From Buttiauxella agrestis (GTDB taxonomy: Bacteria; Pseudomonadota; Gammaproteobacteria; Enterobacterales; Enterobacteriaceae), in the NCBI RefSeq assembly GCF_900446255.1, contig NZ_UIGI01000001.1, forward strand, positions 708,763 to 772,762: a stretch of DNA of 64,000 nt, read 5' to 3'. The position numbers and the translations under genes are program-made. A model generated the notes under the pieces. That model had not been told where the DNA came from, ran no database searches, and saw nothing but the letters and a program-made list of their open reading frames with translations. Position 1 is the stretch's first letter. The number at the start of each line of letters is the position of its first letter. Positions 1-9,664 of the stretch are shown in pieces.

Positions 1-417
1 GAGCACTTTTTTCAAACGCCAGAAAGCATCGGTAAAGCGGTTTTGAGCGATGATCGACAATGTTTTTCCGCTGGCCTCGGCCGCGGCAATCATCGCATCA
101 CATTCCTGGAGTGACGCGGCCATTGGCTTTTCGCACAACACATGTTTGCCTGCATTTAACGCATCGATAGAAATAGCGGCGTGTACATACGGTGGGGTGC
201 AGATATCAAATACGTCAATGGAGGGGTCATTAAGAATATCTTGATGGTTGCTGTAGATTTTGGCTTCCGTCAGCCCGTAATGTTTCTTCTTTTCCTCGGC
301 TTTTTCTGGGTAGATATCAACCAGAGCGACAATCTGACAGAGGTCAGGAAATTCAAGATAACCCTGAATGTGATTGTGGGAAATATTACCGGTTCCAATA
401 ATAGCGATTCTTTGCAT
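1..417 (-). CDS. Gfo/Idh/MocA-family oxidoreductase, C-terminus beyond window
   Basis: The first 139 codons of an NAD(P)-dependent sugar or inositol dehydrogenase are visible; the rest lies left of the window. The N-terminus is a Rossmann fold with IAIIGTGNI at residues 4-12. The family motif EKP is at about residues 96-98 (context LCEKPMAAS), and its lysine is the usual catalytic residue. The start is the ATG at 417. It is transcribed away from a LacI-type regulator at 630, an arrangement typical of a regulator and its catabolic target. The substrate cannot be read from this fragment. The family call is secure; the role in sugar catabolism is inference. Confidence 0.9.
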   Translation of the reverse strand, partial: MQRIAIIGTGNISHNHIQGYLEFPDLCQIVALVDIYPEKAEEKKKHYGLTEAKIYSNHQDILNDPSIDVFDICTPPYVHAAISIDALNAGKHVLCEKPMAASLQECDAMIAAAEASGKTLSIIAQNRFTDAFWRLKKVL

Positions 418-419
418 TG

Positions 420-479
420 TGCTCTCACTTATACAAAAAAATAGGACTTATTTTTATCAGGAATCATTTTTTGAGAGCA
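420..479. repeat. 8-bp inverted repeat in divergent promoter region
   Basis: TGCTCTCA at 420-427 is repeated in inverted form as TGAGAGCA at 472-479, beside the start of the oxidoreductase gene and on the side facing the LacI-type regulator. A spaced inverted repeat here could be an operator pair for that regulator, but neither arm resembles a classic CG-centred LacI operator, so the role is a guess. The rest of the spacer (480-629) is AT-rich. It has two TGTGAT half-sites and nothing else recognisable. Confidence 0.3.
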
Positions 480-629
480 TAGTTATGGTTTTTTTTGCAC
501 ACAACCGCTATTTATGACAGGAATTGCACGGCATAAATAACGCTGTTGTGATCGAAGAAAAATGCTTGTGATGAGAAAGAGTTAGTTATGAAAATAATGT
601 CAAAACGCTAATGAGGCATCGATCACAAA

Positions 630-1697
630 ATGACGGGTAAGCTGAAAATCAAAGAGATAGCCGGGCTGACAGGGCTTTCACCAAGCACGGTATCAAGGGT
701 GCTGGCGGGTAAAAATAATGTTAGCCCGCAGGCAAAAGAAAAGGTTTTTTACCATGCTCGTTATATGGGTATTTTGCGAGATATTCCCGCCAGTCGTTTA
801 CTCATGAATTCATTATTAGTGTGTGCTCCGGCGGCGGCTTTTACCCCAAATGGCGATCGTTATTATTACGAAGTGATTCAGGGTATTATTTCAGAAATAT
901 CGCATTATGATATTCATGTTAAAAAATGCTCGCTGGATATTAACGAAGCAGACACGACTTTATTTATGAAACACGTTAACGAAGACGATGTCGATGGAGT
1001 AATAATCATTGGGATTGATGATGAATCTTTGTATCGACTGGCCGCAGAAAGCAATAAACCTGTGGTGACAATTAATGCCAGAGATAAAAAGATGCGCCTT
1101 GATTGCGTCTCGCCAGATCATTCTTCCATTGGTTATAGCGCGGCAAAACACTTGCTAGAAAAAGGCCACCGCCAGGTACTGCTCTTCACCGATTTGCGCC
1201 GTGAAACCATGATCCAGCGTCTCGAAGGGTTCAAGCGAGCCTGCCAGGATCACCACCTTGTATTTGATGAATCGGAAAATTTGCTGGTCACGAAAGGTTA
1301 TGGCGAGCCAGAAGTGCGGGCGAATTTTAAAAAGTACCTCCAACAACGTTCAAAGCAACAGCTGCCTTCGGCCATATTATGTGGCGGGGGAGCCATTGCG
1401 CGAGCGGTGCTCGGCGAGCTGAAAAACCATCAGCTCCAGGTGCCTGAAGATATTTCCGTCATGAGTTGCGCTTACTCACATGAAATGGACGAAATAAAAT
1501 CGCTGGGATTAACCGCGGCTTTTCAGCCTTGCCGCGAACTCGGCAGTGAAGCGGTTTGTATCCTGCAAAGTCGCTTAACGCGCAACATCAGCTCCCGGTT
1601 TAATTTATTGCTCCAGGGTTCCATTGAGTTGGGGAATTCAGTGGCAGATGTGAACTGGCGACGCCGGGAATTGTATCAAACGCATTCAATTCCCTGA
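630..1697 (+). CDS. LacI-family transcriptional regulator
   Basis: This 355-residue protein has the LacI layout. An N-terminal helix-turn-helix spans residues 5-25 (KEIAGLTGLSPSTVSRVLAG), a short hinge follows, and then a periplasmic-binding-protein-like effector domain. The last ~20 residues (after GNSVADVN) are polar and do not match the usual LacI tail. No E. coli gene at this place corresponds: in E. coli the neighbour of dapB is rihC. It probably controls the divergent MocA-type oxidoreductase. The effector is unknown. The DNA-binding family call is secure; the target is inferred from divergent placement. Confidence 0.9.
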   Translation: MTGKLKIKEIAGLTGLSPSTVSRVLAGKNNVSPQAKEKVFYHARYMGILRDIPASRLLMNSLLVCAPAAAFTPNGDRYYYEVIQGIISEISHYDIHVKKCSLDINEADTTLFMKHVNEDDVDGVIIIGIDDESLYRLAAESNKPVVTINARDKKMRLDCVSPDHSSIGYSAAKHLLEKGHRQVLLFTDLRRETMIQRLEGFKRACQDHHLVFDESENLLVTKGYGEPEVRANFKKYLQQRSKQQLPSAILCGGGAIARAVLGELKNHQLQVPEDISVMSCAYSHEMDEIKSLGLTAAFQPCRELGSEAVCILQSRLTRNISSRFNLLLQGSIELGNSVADVNWRRRELYQTHSIP

Positions 1698-1805
1698 TTC
1701 TGCTATGGGATTAATGGCTTTTACTGATAATTCCGCCGTTTTGTCATAAATTTCTTATTATCGGTGTTTTCGAGTGGCGAGCCTCCCAAGGCCTCGTTAA
1801 TCTGA

Positions 1806-2669
<864 letters not shown>

Positions 2670-2722
2670 GTGTTATTACCCATCGTGATGTGGTTATTGC
2701 AATCATAAGTGTTTGATTGATA

Positions 2723-2748
2723 GGGTAATATTTTATTGCCCTTTTTTA
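2723..2748 (+). terminator. rho-independent terminator after dapB
   Basis: The arms GGGTAAT and ATTGCCC form an imperfect stem followed by a run of T. It lies ~50 bp after the dapB stop and should separate dapB from carAB transcription. Confidence 0.75.
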
Positions 2749-2842
2749 TTTGTTTTGTTTTTGAGTGTTTTATCATTGCTTAGCTTTGTTGTTGTCATAA
2801 TTATCTCTTATCCTGCTTAAAATCGTTGCTTTGTTGTTAATT

Positions 2843-2858
2843 TTGACCATTTGGTCCA
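2843..2858. promoter_or_regulatory. RutR-type operator upstream of carAB
   Basis: TTGACCATTTGGTCCA matches the published RutR palindrome TTGACCA-N2-TGGTCAA with one mismatch. RutR senses uracil and activates carAB in E. coli, so the site is expected here, ~280 bp upstream of the carA start. It fits control of carbamoyl-phosphate synthesis by pyrimidine status. Confidence 0.75.
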
Positions 2859-2900
2859 CTTTTTATGGTCATGACAGACAGTATCCCATTCATCCTGGTC

Positions 2901-2914
2901 CGCAATCGGTTACG
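2901..2914. promoter_or_regulatory. probable PurR operator upstream of carAB
   Basis: CGCAATCGGTTACG resembles the PurR palindrome CGCAAACGTTTGCG, keeping the CGCAA, central CG, TT and final CG. PurR control of carAB P1 is known in E. coli. The match is imperfect, so this is a likely but not certain operator. Confidence 0.5.
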
Positions 2915-3084
2915 CATCCTGAGTTAGCTGTTGATTTCAACGGTCAATTCCTCTTTTCCCCATCAGAGTGCTAAAAAACACATAAAAAGTTGCGCTTATG
3001 GTAGACTTTTCCCCGGCCTCTCACTAGAATGCCGCCGTTTGTCAAAAATCCAAATGACAGGCTGTTTTGCATTGATTCCTGAAT

Positions 3085-3110
3085 TCATTTTGAATTAATA
3101 TGCAAATAAA
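3085..3110. promoter_or_regulatory. ArgR (ARG box) region of carAB P2
   Basis: TGAATTAATATGCA at 3091-3104 fits the ARG-box core TGAAT-W4-ATTCA with one mismatch. It lies 34 bp upstream of the carA start, where E. coli has its arginine-repressed P2 promoter; the local sequence, including TGCAAATAAA, closely resembles E. coli. The preceding GAATTCA may be part of a second, weaker box. The other parts of the 2670-3137 spacer are the terminator, RutR and PurR sites listed separately; the rest is AT-rich promoter DNA. Confidence 0.6.
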
Positions 3111-3137
3111 TTGACTGTTTATTCCCTGGAGGGCGTT

Positions 3138-4298
3138 TTGATTAAGTCAGCAATATTGGTTCTGGAAGACGGAACCCAATTCCACGGTCGGGCCATTGGG
3201 GCATCGGGTTCGGCCATTGGGGAAGTCGTTTTCAACACCTCTTTGACCGGTTATCAAGAAATCCTCACTGATCCTTCCTACTCCCGCCAGATTGTCACTC
3301 TTACTTATCCTCATATCGGAAATGTCGGCACTAATGCTGCTGACGAAGAATCCTCCCAGGTACATGCGCAAGGCCTCGTTATCCGTGACCTACCACTGAT
3401 TGCCAGCAACTACCGCAATACCGAAGACCTTTCTTCCTACCTGAAGCGCCATAACATTGTGGCCATCGCCGATATCGATACCCGTAAGCTGACACGTATT
3501 CTGCGCGAGAAAGGTGCACAGAACGGCTGCATCATCGCCGGTGATAACCTTGACGCCGCACTGGCACTGGAAAAAGCGAAAGCCTTCCCAGGCCTTAACG
3601 GCATGGATCTGGCGAAAGAAGTGACCACTCAGGAAGCGTACTCCTGGCAGCAGGGGAGCTGGACGCTGGAAGGCGAATTGCCTGAAGCGGCCAAAGAAGA
3701 AGATTTACCATTCCATGTCGTGGCCTACGATTACGGCGTGAAGCGCAACATTCTGCGTATGCTGGTTGACCGCGGCTGCCGCCTGACGGTGGTTCCTGCA
3801 CAAACATCTGCTGAAGATGTGTTGAAGTTAAATCCAGACGGCATCTTCTTATCTAACGGCCCAGGTGACCCGGCGCCGTGTGACTACGCCATTAGCGCCA
3901 TTAAATCCTTCCTGGAAACCGACGTTCCGGTATTTGGTATCTGCTTAGGCCACCAGTTGCTGGCTCTGGCGAGCGGCGCGAAAACTGTGAAGATGAAGTT
4001 CGGACACCACGGTGGCAACCACCCGGTTAAAGATTTGGACCGCGATTGCGTGATGATTACCGCACAGAACCACGGTTTTGCAGTGGACGAAGCGTCGATG
4101 CCTGCCAACCTGCGCGTCACGCACAAGTCGCTGTTCGACGGCACGCTGCAAGGTATTCATCGCACAGATAAAGCCGCATTCAGCTTCCAGGGGCACCCGG
4201 AAGCAAGCCCTGGCCCACACGATGCGGCGCCACTGTTTGACCACTTTATCGAATTGATTAAGCACTACCGTTCTACCGCCACTCTTAACAGCAAGTAA
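3138..4298 (+). CDS. carA: carbamoyl-phosphate synthase small (glutaminase) subunit CarA
   Basis: CarA hydrolyses glutamine and channels ammonia to CarB for carbamoyl phosphate, the shared precursor of arginine and pyrimidines. The class I glutamine amidotransferase nucleophile is Cys269 in FGICLGHQ, and the His/Glu pair is in GHPEAS near the C-terminus. An upstream in-frame start at 3111 would add nine residues. I choose the TTG at 3138 because it has GGAGG five bases upstream and gives the E. coli N-terminus MIKSA; E. coli carA also starts with TTG. At 386 residues it is four longer than E. coli, owing to a different C-terminal tail. carB follows after 19 bp. Confidence 0.97.
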   Translation: MIKSAILVLEDGTQFHGRAIGASGSAIGEVVFNTSLTGYQEILTDPSYSRQIVTLTYPHIGNVGTNAADEESSQVHAQGLVIRDLPLIASNYRNTEDLSSYLKRHNIVAIADIDTRKLTRILREKGAQNGCIIAGDNLDAALALEKAKAFPGLNGMDLAKEVTTQEAYSWQQGSWTLEGELPEAAKEEDLPFHVVAYDYGVKRNILRMLVDRGCRLTVVPAQTSAEDVLKLNPDGIFLSNGPGDPAPCDYAISAIKSFLETDVPVFGICLGHQLLALASGAKTVKMKFGHHGGNHPVKDLDRDCVMITAQNHGFAVDEASMPANLRVTHKSLFDGTLQGIHRTDKAAFSFQGHPEASPGPHDAAPLFDHFIELIKHYRSTATLNSK

Positions 4299-4317
4299 GT
4301 ATCAGGAGCTAATTAAA

Positions 4318-7300
4318 ATGCCAAAACGTACAGATATAAAAAGCATCCTGATCCTCGGCGCTGGCCCAATTGTTATCGGCCAGGCGTGCGAGTTTGACTA
4401 CTCTGGTGCTCAGGCGTGTAAAGCGCTGCGTGAAGAGGGTTATCGTGTTGTGCTGGTGAACTCCAACCCGGCAACCATCATGACCGACCCGGAAATGGCC
4501 GATGCGACTTACATTGAGCCGATTCACTGGGAAGTGGTTCGCAAAATCATTGAGAAAGAGCGTCCGGATGCGGTGCTGCCAACCATGGGCGGCCAGACTG
4601 CGCTGAACTGCGCGCTGGAGCTGGAACGTCAGGGCGTGCTGGCTGAGTTTGGCGTCACCATGATTGGCGCAACGGCAGACGCGATTGATAAAGCCGAAGA
4701 CCGTCGCCGTTTCGACGTGGCGATGAAAAAAATCGGCCTCGATACTGCGCGCTCTGGCATTGCTCACAATATGGAAGAAGCGCTGGCGGTTGCTGCTGAC
4801 GTCGGTTATCCGTGCATCATCCGCCCATCATTTACCATGGGCGGCACCGGCGGCGGTATCGCTTACAACCGTGAAGAATTCGAAGAAATCTGCGAGCGTG
4901 GTCTGGATCTTTCGCCAACCAAAGAGCTGTTGATTGACGAATCGCTGATTGGCTGGAAAGAGTACGAGATGGAAGTTGTGCGTGATAAAAACGACAACTG
5001 CATCATCGTCTGCTCAATCGAAAACCTTGACCCGATGGGTATTCACACCGGTGACTCCATCACCGTAGCGCCAGCGCAAACGCTGACCGACAAAGAATAC
5101 CAAATCATGCGTAACGCCTCGATGGCGGTGTTGCGCGAAATCGGCGTGGAAACCGGCGGCTCTAACGTACAGTTCTCGGTTAACCCGAAAACAGGCCGTT
5201 TGATTGTTATCGAGATGAACCCGCGCGTATCACGCTCTTCTGCACTGGCTTCTAAAGCGACCGGTTTCCCGATTGCGAAAGTGGCAGCAAAACTGGCGGT
5301 GGGTTACACCCTCGATGAGCTGATGAACGATATCACCGGTGGCAAAACCCCGGCGTCGTTCGAACCGTCCATCGACTATGTTGTGACGAAAATTCCTCGC
5401 TTCAACTTCGAAAAATTCGTCGGTGCCAATGATCGTCTGACTACCCAGATGAAATCTGTGGGCGAAGTGATGGCGATTGGCCGCACGCAACAGGAATCAC
5501 TGCAAAAAGCATTGCGTGGCCTGGAAGTGGGCGCGACCGGTTTTGACCCGAAAGTGAATCTGGATGACCCGGAAGCGCTGACCAAAATCCGCCGCGAGCT
5601 GAAAGATGCTGGCGCTGAGCGTATCTGGTACGTTGCTGATGCATTCCGCGCGGGCATGTCTGTTGATGGCGTGTTCAACCTGACCAACATCGACCGCTGG
5701 TTCCTGGTGCAGATTGAAGAGCTGGTGCGTCTGGAAGAGAAAGTTGAAGAAGTCGGTATCACCGGCCTGGACTATGACTTCCTGCGCATGCTCAAGCGTA
5801 AAGGCTTTGCCGATGCGCGCCTGGCGAAACTGGCTGGCGTGCGTGAGTCAGAAATTCGCAAACTGCGCGAACAATATAAGCTGCACCCGGTTTATAAGCG
5901 TGTTGATACCTGTGCGGCGGAGTTCTCAACCGATACCGCGTACATGTACTCCACTTATGAAGACGAGTGTGAAGCAAACCCGAACAACGACCGTGACAAA
6001 ATCATGGTGTTGGGCGGTGGCCCGAACCGTATCGGCCAGGGTATCGAATTCGACTACTGCTGCGTACATGCATCACTGGCACTGCGTGAAGATGGTTACG
6101 AAACCATCATGGTTAACTGTAACCCGGAAACGGTTTCTACCGACTACGACACTTCCGACCGCCTGTACTTCGAGCCGGTTACGCTGGAAGACGTGCTGGA
6201 AATCGTCCGCGTTGAGAAGCCAAAAGGCGTTATCGTGCAGTACGGCGGCCAGACTCCGCTGAAACTGGCGCGTGAACTCGAAGCCGCTGGCGTACCGATT
6301 ATCGGCACCAGCCCGGATGCCATCGACCGTGCAGAAGACCGCGAGCGTTTCCAACACGCTGTTGACCGCCTGAAGCTGAAACAGCCGGCTAACGCCACTG
6401 TTACCGCCATTGAAATGGCAGTCGAGAAAGCGGCTCAGATTGGCTACCCACTGGTGGTTCGTCCATCCTACGTTCTGGGTGGCCGCGCGATGGAAATCGT
6501 TTATGACGAAGTCGATTTGCGTCGTTACTTCCAGACTGCGGTCAGCGTTTCCAACGATGCGCCAGTGCTGCTCGACCGCTTCCTCGACGATGCGGTAGAA
6601 GTGGATGTTGACGCCATTTGCGACGGTGAAACCGTGCTGATTGGCGGCATCATGGAGCACATCGAACAGGCAGGCGTTCACTCCGGTGACTCCGCATGTT
6701 CTCTGCCAGCGTACACGCTGAGCCAGGAAATCCAGGATGTGATGCGCCAACAGGTGCAGAAACTGGCTTTCGAGCTGCAAGTTCGCGGCCTGATGAACGT
6801 GCAGTTTGCGGTGAAAGATAATGAAGTCTACCTGATTGAAGTGAACCCACGTGCTGCGCGTACCGTACCGTTTGTCTCTAAAGCAACCGGCATGGCGCTG
6901 GCGAAAGTGGCGGCACGTGTGATGGTAGGCCAGACGCTGGTTCAGCAAGGTATGACAAAAGAAATCATTCCACCGTATTACTCGGTGAAAGAAGTGGTTC
7001 TACCATTCAACAAGTTCCCGGGCGTTGACCCACTGTTAGGGCCAGAAATGCGCTCTACCGGTGAAGTGATGGGCGTGGGCCGCACTTTCGCAGAAGCGTT
7101 CTCCAAAGCAATGCTGGGTAGCCAGTCCACCATGCGTAAACCAGGCCGTGCGCTGCTGTCTGTTCGCGAAGGCGACAAAAAGCGTGTGGTAGACCTGGCA
7201 GCGAAACTGCTGAAACAGGGCTTTGACCTGGATGCGACTCACGGTACAGCGGTTGTGCTGGGTGAAGCGGGCATTAATCCACGTCTGGTAAACAAGGTGC

Positions 7301-7542
7301 ATGAAGGTCGTCCGCACATTCAGGACCGTATCAAGAATGGCGAATACACCTACATCATCAACACCACAGCGGGTCGCCAGGCGATTGAGGATTCTAAGCT
7401 CATCCGCCGCAGCGCACTGCAATATAAAGTGCACTACGACACCACGCTTAACGGCGGTTTTGCGACAGCGATGGCATTAAATGCTGATGCGACTGAAAAA
7501 GTGATTTCTGTTCAGGAAATGCACGCGCAGATTAAAGGCTAA
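4318..7542 (+). CDS. carB: carbamoyl-phosphate synthase large subunit CarB
   Basis: CarB makes carbamoyl phosphate from bicarbonate, ammonia and two ATP. The 1074 residues show the tandem layout of the family: two homologous ATP-grasp synthetase halves (about 1-400 and 553-936), an oligomerisation domain between them, and a C-terminal allosteric domain that binds UMP/IMP and ornithine. The paired opening motifs [13 protein letters not shown] (near residue 10) and [13 protein letters not shown] (near 562) mark the two halves. It is 19 bp downstream of carA and ends at a strong terminator. A 291-codon antisense frame at 6073-6948 is a codon-bias shadow. Confidence 0.98.
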   Translation: MPKRTDIKSILILGAGPIVIGQACEFDYSGAQACKALREEGYRVVLVNSNPATIMTDPEMADATYIEPIHWEVVRKIIEKERPDAVLPTMGGQTALNCALELERQGVLAEFGVTMIGATADAIDKAEDRRRFDVAMKKIGLDTARSGIAHNMEEALAVAADVGYPCIIRPSFTMGGTGGGIAYNREEFEEICERGLDLSPTKELLIDESLIGWKEYEMEVVRDKNDNCIIVCSIENLDPMGIHTGDSITVAPAQTLTDKEYQIMRNASMAVLREIGVETGGSNVQFSVNPKTGRLIVIEMNPRVSRSSALASKATGFPIAKVAAKLAVGYTLDELMNDITGGKTPASFEPSIDYVVTKIPRFNFEKFVGANDRLTTQMKSVGEVMAIGRTQQESLQKALRGLEVGATGFDPKVNLDDPEALTKIRRELKDAGAERIWYVADAFRAGMSVDGVFNLTNIDRWFLVQIEELVRLEEKVEEVGITGLDYDFLRMLKRKGFADARLAKLAGVRESEIRKLREQYKLHPVYKRVDTCAAEFSTDTAYMYSTYEDECEANPNNDRDKIMVLGGGPNRIGQGIEFDYCCVHASLALREDGYETIMVNCNPETVSTDYDTSDRLYFEPVTLEDVLEIVRVEKPKGVIVQYGGQTPLKLARELEAAGVPIIGTSPDAIDRAEDRERFQHAVDRLKLKQPANATVTAIEMAVEKAAQIGYPLVVRPSYVLGGRAMEIVYDEVDLRRYFQTAVSVSNDAPVLLDRFLDDAVEVDVDAICDGETVLIGGIMEHIEQAGVHSGDSACSLPAYTLSQEIQDVMRQQVQKLAFELQVRGLMNVQFAVKDNEVYLIEVNPRAARTVPFVSKATGMALAKVAARVMVGQTLVQQGMTKEIIPPYYSVKEVVLPFNKFPGVDPLLGPEMRSTGEVMGVGRTFAEAFSKAMLGSQSTMRKPGRALLSVREGDKKRVVDLAAKLLKQGFDLDATHGTAVVLGEAGINPRLVNKVHEGRPHIQDRIKNGEYTYIINTTAGRQAIEDSKLIRRSALQYKVHYDTTLNGGFATAMALNADATEKVISVQEMHAQIKG

Positions 7543-7567
7543 CATCTTAATCTGACGTAAAAATAAA

Positions 7568-7594
7568 CGGCTCCTCATTGCAGGAGCCGTTTTT
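7568..7594 (+). terminator. terminator of carAB
   Basis: CGGCTCCT and AGGAGCCG form a perfect 8-bp stem with a 6-nt loop, followed by TTTTT, 26 bp after the carB stop. Confidence 0.9.
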
Positions 7595-7683
7595 CGTTTA
7601 GGACTGTTCTGCTTCTGCAAGCGAGGCGCAAACCACTGACTATAATTACCCTGCTAATGAAATTCGAACACAGGGAGAAAATA

Positions 7684-7917
7684 ATGCTCACTAAATCAAT
7701 CATCACTCCGATGCTGGCCGCCGTTGCGCTGCTGTTTGTTGCAGGATGTACTTCAAACCAGTCAGTGAAAACCGCGGACGGCAAAACCATTGTGACGGAT
7801 GGCAAACCGCAGGTTGATGATGATACCGGGCTGGTGTCGTACAAAAATGCCGAAACTGGGAAAACAGAACAGATTAATCGCGACCAGGTTAAATCTATGA
7901 ATGAACTCAAAAACTAG
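7684..7917 (+). CDS. small YgdI/YgdR-like lipoprotein (DUF903)
   Basis: This is a 77-residue secreted lipoprotein. The signal peptide ends in the lipobox VAGC with the lipidated cysteine at residue 22. The mature part carries the DUF903 pattern seen in E. coli YgdI and YgdR: ADGKTIVTDGKPQ, then DDDTGLVSYKN and QINRDQVK. The start at 7684 is chosen over 7657 because GGGAG lies six bases upstream and the signal peptide then begins correctly. The gene has its own terminator. E. coli has no such gene next to carB, so it is an accessory paralogue. No specific function is known for the family. Confidence 0.88.
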   Translation: MLTKSIITPMLAAVALLFVAGCTSNQSVKTADGKTIVTDGKPQVDDDTGLVSYKNAETGKTEQINRDQVKSMNELKN

Positions 7918-7934
7918 TCGCGATCGGTTGTAAC

Positions 7935-7969
7935 AAAAAAGCCCCGTCAGCCTAAGCGCGGGGCTTTTT
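7935..7969. terminator. bidirectional terminator between lipoprotein gene and yhcH-like gene
   Basis: AAAAAA-GCCCCG ... CGGGGC-TTTTT forms a GC-rich stem flanked by A and T tracts, so it can serve both convergent genes. Confidence 0.9.
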
Positions 7970-7989
7970 CATGATGAAGCTATTTATTA

Positions 7990-8460
7990 TCAGGCGAGCA
8001 ACGCGTGGTCGATTTTCACAATAATTTTGCGCAGCGCCGTAGGCTGGCTAAGCGTGCACATTGGGCGATGTAATTCATAGGGAAAGATCACCGCAAGTTC
8101 ACCGGGGTGCAGGTGAATCAGCGTTTCACTGCCAATCTGCTGGCAAAAACCGATGTCCTGCTTTTCATTAAACGGCTCAGTCATATCCAGCGCCAACCCT
8201 TTCACTCCTGCACCAATCACCTCCTCGCCAACCAGGACAATATGGATATCAATGTACTGGCGATGAAATTCAGGTTTCTGGTTTTCTAATGGGCGCGTTT
8301 CCCCTTCGACGACCGAGAAAAAGACACTATCGCCCTGTAGGGGATATTTGCCCGCTGGCAGGCTATGCGGTTTTTTATCCAGTATGGCCTGCAAAGTGTT
8401 GCGGATTATAGCGGGGTAAAGTGGGTTTTTAGCGCCGTCCGACAAGGTATCAATAATCAT
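7990..8460 (-). CDS. YhcH/YjgK/YiaL-family protein
   Basis: This 156-residue cupin-like protein belongs to the DUF386 family (YhcH, YjgK, YiaL, EbgC), usually ~150 residues. Conserved elements are HRQYIDIHIVLVGEE near residues 66-80, the acidic/His set that binds metal in solved relatives, and HLHPGELAVIFPYELHRP near residues 116-133. Relatives sit in operons for sialic acid, ketogulonate or galactoside use and are thought to act on sugar anomers or lactone forms. It lies downstream of idnO on the same strand, so it probably belongs to the ketogluconate cassette. The family is secure; the reaction is unknown. Confidence 0.88.
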   Translation of the reverse strand: MIIDTLSDGAKNPLYPAIIRNTLQAILDKKPHSLPAGKYPLQGDSVFFSVVEGETRPLENQKPEFHRQYIDIHIVLVGEEVIGAGVKGLALDMTEPFNEKQDIGFCQQIGSETLIHLHPGELAVIFPYELHRPMCTLSQPTALRKIIVKIDHALLA

Positions 8461-8499
8461 TTTTTATCCTTAAATATTTTCCGGATGGGGGCTGGCAAG

Positions 8500-8583
8500 T
8501 CACGCGAGGTTACGAGAAACAATTAAATCGACCGTCGGAGTAATATCGACTGAGATAATATCGGGCTCGTCGTGTCGCGGTAT
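8500..8583 (-). pseudogene. 27-codon open frame directly after the idnO stop, possible gene remnant
   Basis: After the idnO stop codon the same frame stays open for 27 codons, starting IPRHDEPDIISVDITP and ending LIVSRNLA before a TGA at 8502-8500. The pattern of alternating hydrophobic residues with a terminal 'VxR/S-x' tail resembles the last strand of LacI-type regulators. It could be the surviving C-terminus of a deleted gene between yhcH and idnO, or it could be chance. The real IdnO C-terminus (VDGGMLVAV) is complete without it. Confidence 0.22.
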
Positions 8584-9348
8584 TCACACGGCGACCAGCA
8601 TCCCGCCGTCGACAAACAGCAGATGTCCGTTCACAAAGTCAGAGGCTTTAGATGAGAGAAATACTGCCGCACCTACTAACTCTTGCGGATTGCCCCAGCG
8701 TGCTGCTGGTGTGCGTTTACATAACCAATCGGTGAACGCCTTATCATCGACCAATGTCTGCGTCATGGCCGTTTTGAAATAGCCCGGAGCAATGCCGTTG
8801 ACCTGAATGTTGTAGCGCGCCAGCTCAACGCACATTCCACGTGTCAGCATTTTTACCGCACCTTTAGCCGCAGCATAGGGAGTGATGGTGTCGCGACCCA
8901 ACTCACTTTGCATTGAGCAAATATTGACGATTTTGCCTTCTTTGCGAGTCATCATTCTTTTCGCTACCGCCTGAGAAACTAAAAATACTGCGGTCTGGTT
9001 GACGGCAATAACCTCATTCCATTCTTCTACCGGGAATTCAGTAAAAGGATGGCGGCGCTGAATGCCCGCATTATTAAATAAGACATCAATCTGGCCGATA
9101 TCATTTTCTATTTGTGCAATAGCCTGTTCAACTGAATGAGGATCGGTAACGTTAAATACGGCAGTATGAGAAATAACACCTTCATCACGTAATTTCATTG
9201 CAGCCTGTTCGGCTCGTTCGGATGAAATATCATTGATAATGATCTCTGCACCATATTGGGCAAGACCCTGTGCCATGATATAGCCAATTCCCTGACCTGA
9301 GCCGGTAATTAAAATACGCTTGCCTTTTAAGCTAAAGAGATCGTTCAT
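8584..9348 (-). CDS. idnO: gluconate 5-dehydrogenase (5-keto-D-gluconate reductase) IdnO
   Basis: IdnO interconverts 5-keto-D-gluconate and D-gluconate with NADP(H) in the cytosol. The 254-residue SDR protein has the cofactor motif TGSGQGIG at residues 15-22, NNAG near 91-94, the catalytic serine in SMQSELG, and YAAAK (Tyr and Lys of the catalytic tetrad) near 158-162. It matches E. coli IdnO over its whole length, including the N-terminus MNDLFSL and the C-terminus VDGGMLVAV. It is divergent from an IdnR/GntR-like regulator, with a CRP site between them. In E. coli idnO lies in the L-idonate operon; here idnD, idnT and idnK are absent. Confidence 0.93.
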   Translation of the reverse strand: MNDLFSLKGKRILITGSGQGIGYIMAQGLAQYGAEIIINDISSERAEQAAMKLRDEGVISHTAVFNVTDPHSVEQAIAQIENDIGQIDVLFNNAGIQRRHPFTEFPVEEWNEVIAVNQTAVFLVSQAVAKRMMTRKEGKIVNICSMQSELGRDTITPYAAAKGAVKMLTRGMCVELARYNIQVNGIAPGYFKTAMTQTLVDDKAFTDWLCKRTPAARWGNPQELVGAAVFLSSKASDFVNGHLLFVDGGMLVAV

Positions 9349-9483
9349 GATGATTTCCTGTATGACCGCTTGCCACCAGAATGGTGAAGTCTAATTTTTA
9401 CTGCGTCATTAATTTGCCGTCGCGGGAAAATAATTCAGCGAGTCTTGGTGCTTTCTATCTCACGTTTTTTACGGCGTTAAAAC

Positions 9484-9499
9484 TGTGATGAAGATCACT
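9484..9499. promoter_or_regulatory. CRP site in the idnO / regulator spacer
   Basis: TGTGA-TGAAGA-TCACT is a near-perfect CRP half-site pair with the standard 6-bp spacer, lying between the divergent idnO (start 9348) and LacI-type regulator (start 9665). It indicates cAMP-dependent control, as expected for sugar-acid catabolism. The remaining part of the 316-bp spacer holds TGTTA-type motifs (ATGTTACG near 9508, TGTTATGACA near 9645) that could be regulator sites, but no clear full operator. Confidence 0.75.
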
Positions 9500-9664
9500 T
9501 CAAATCATGTTACGAAAAGAGGTTACTTTAAGCGTGATACAGGGCATGAATTAGCTGCTTTAAAGGCTGGAATTCATATTCTGGTGCGATGGCGTTAGTT
9601 TCTCTTTTCGACGCTCAACAGGCATAATGACTGGATGGAATGGCTGTTATGACAGGCATCATTA

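Noticed and set aside
6073-6948. 291-codon open frame antisense to carB
   Set aside because: It lies wholly within carB, and its His/Gln/Asn-rich translation is typical of the complement of a biased coding sequence. There is no family resemblance.
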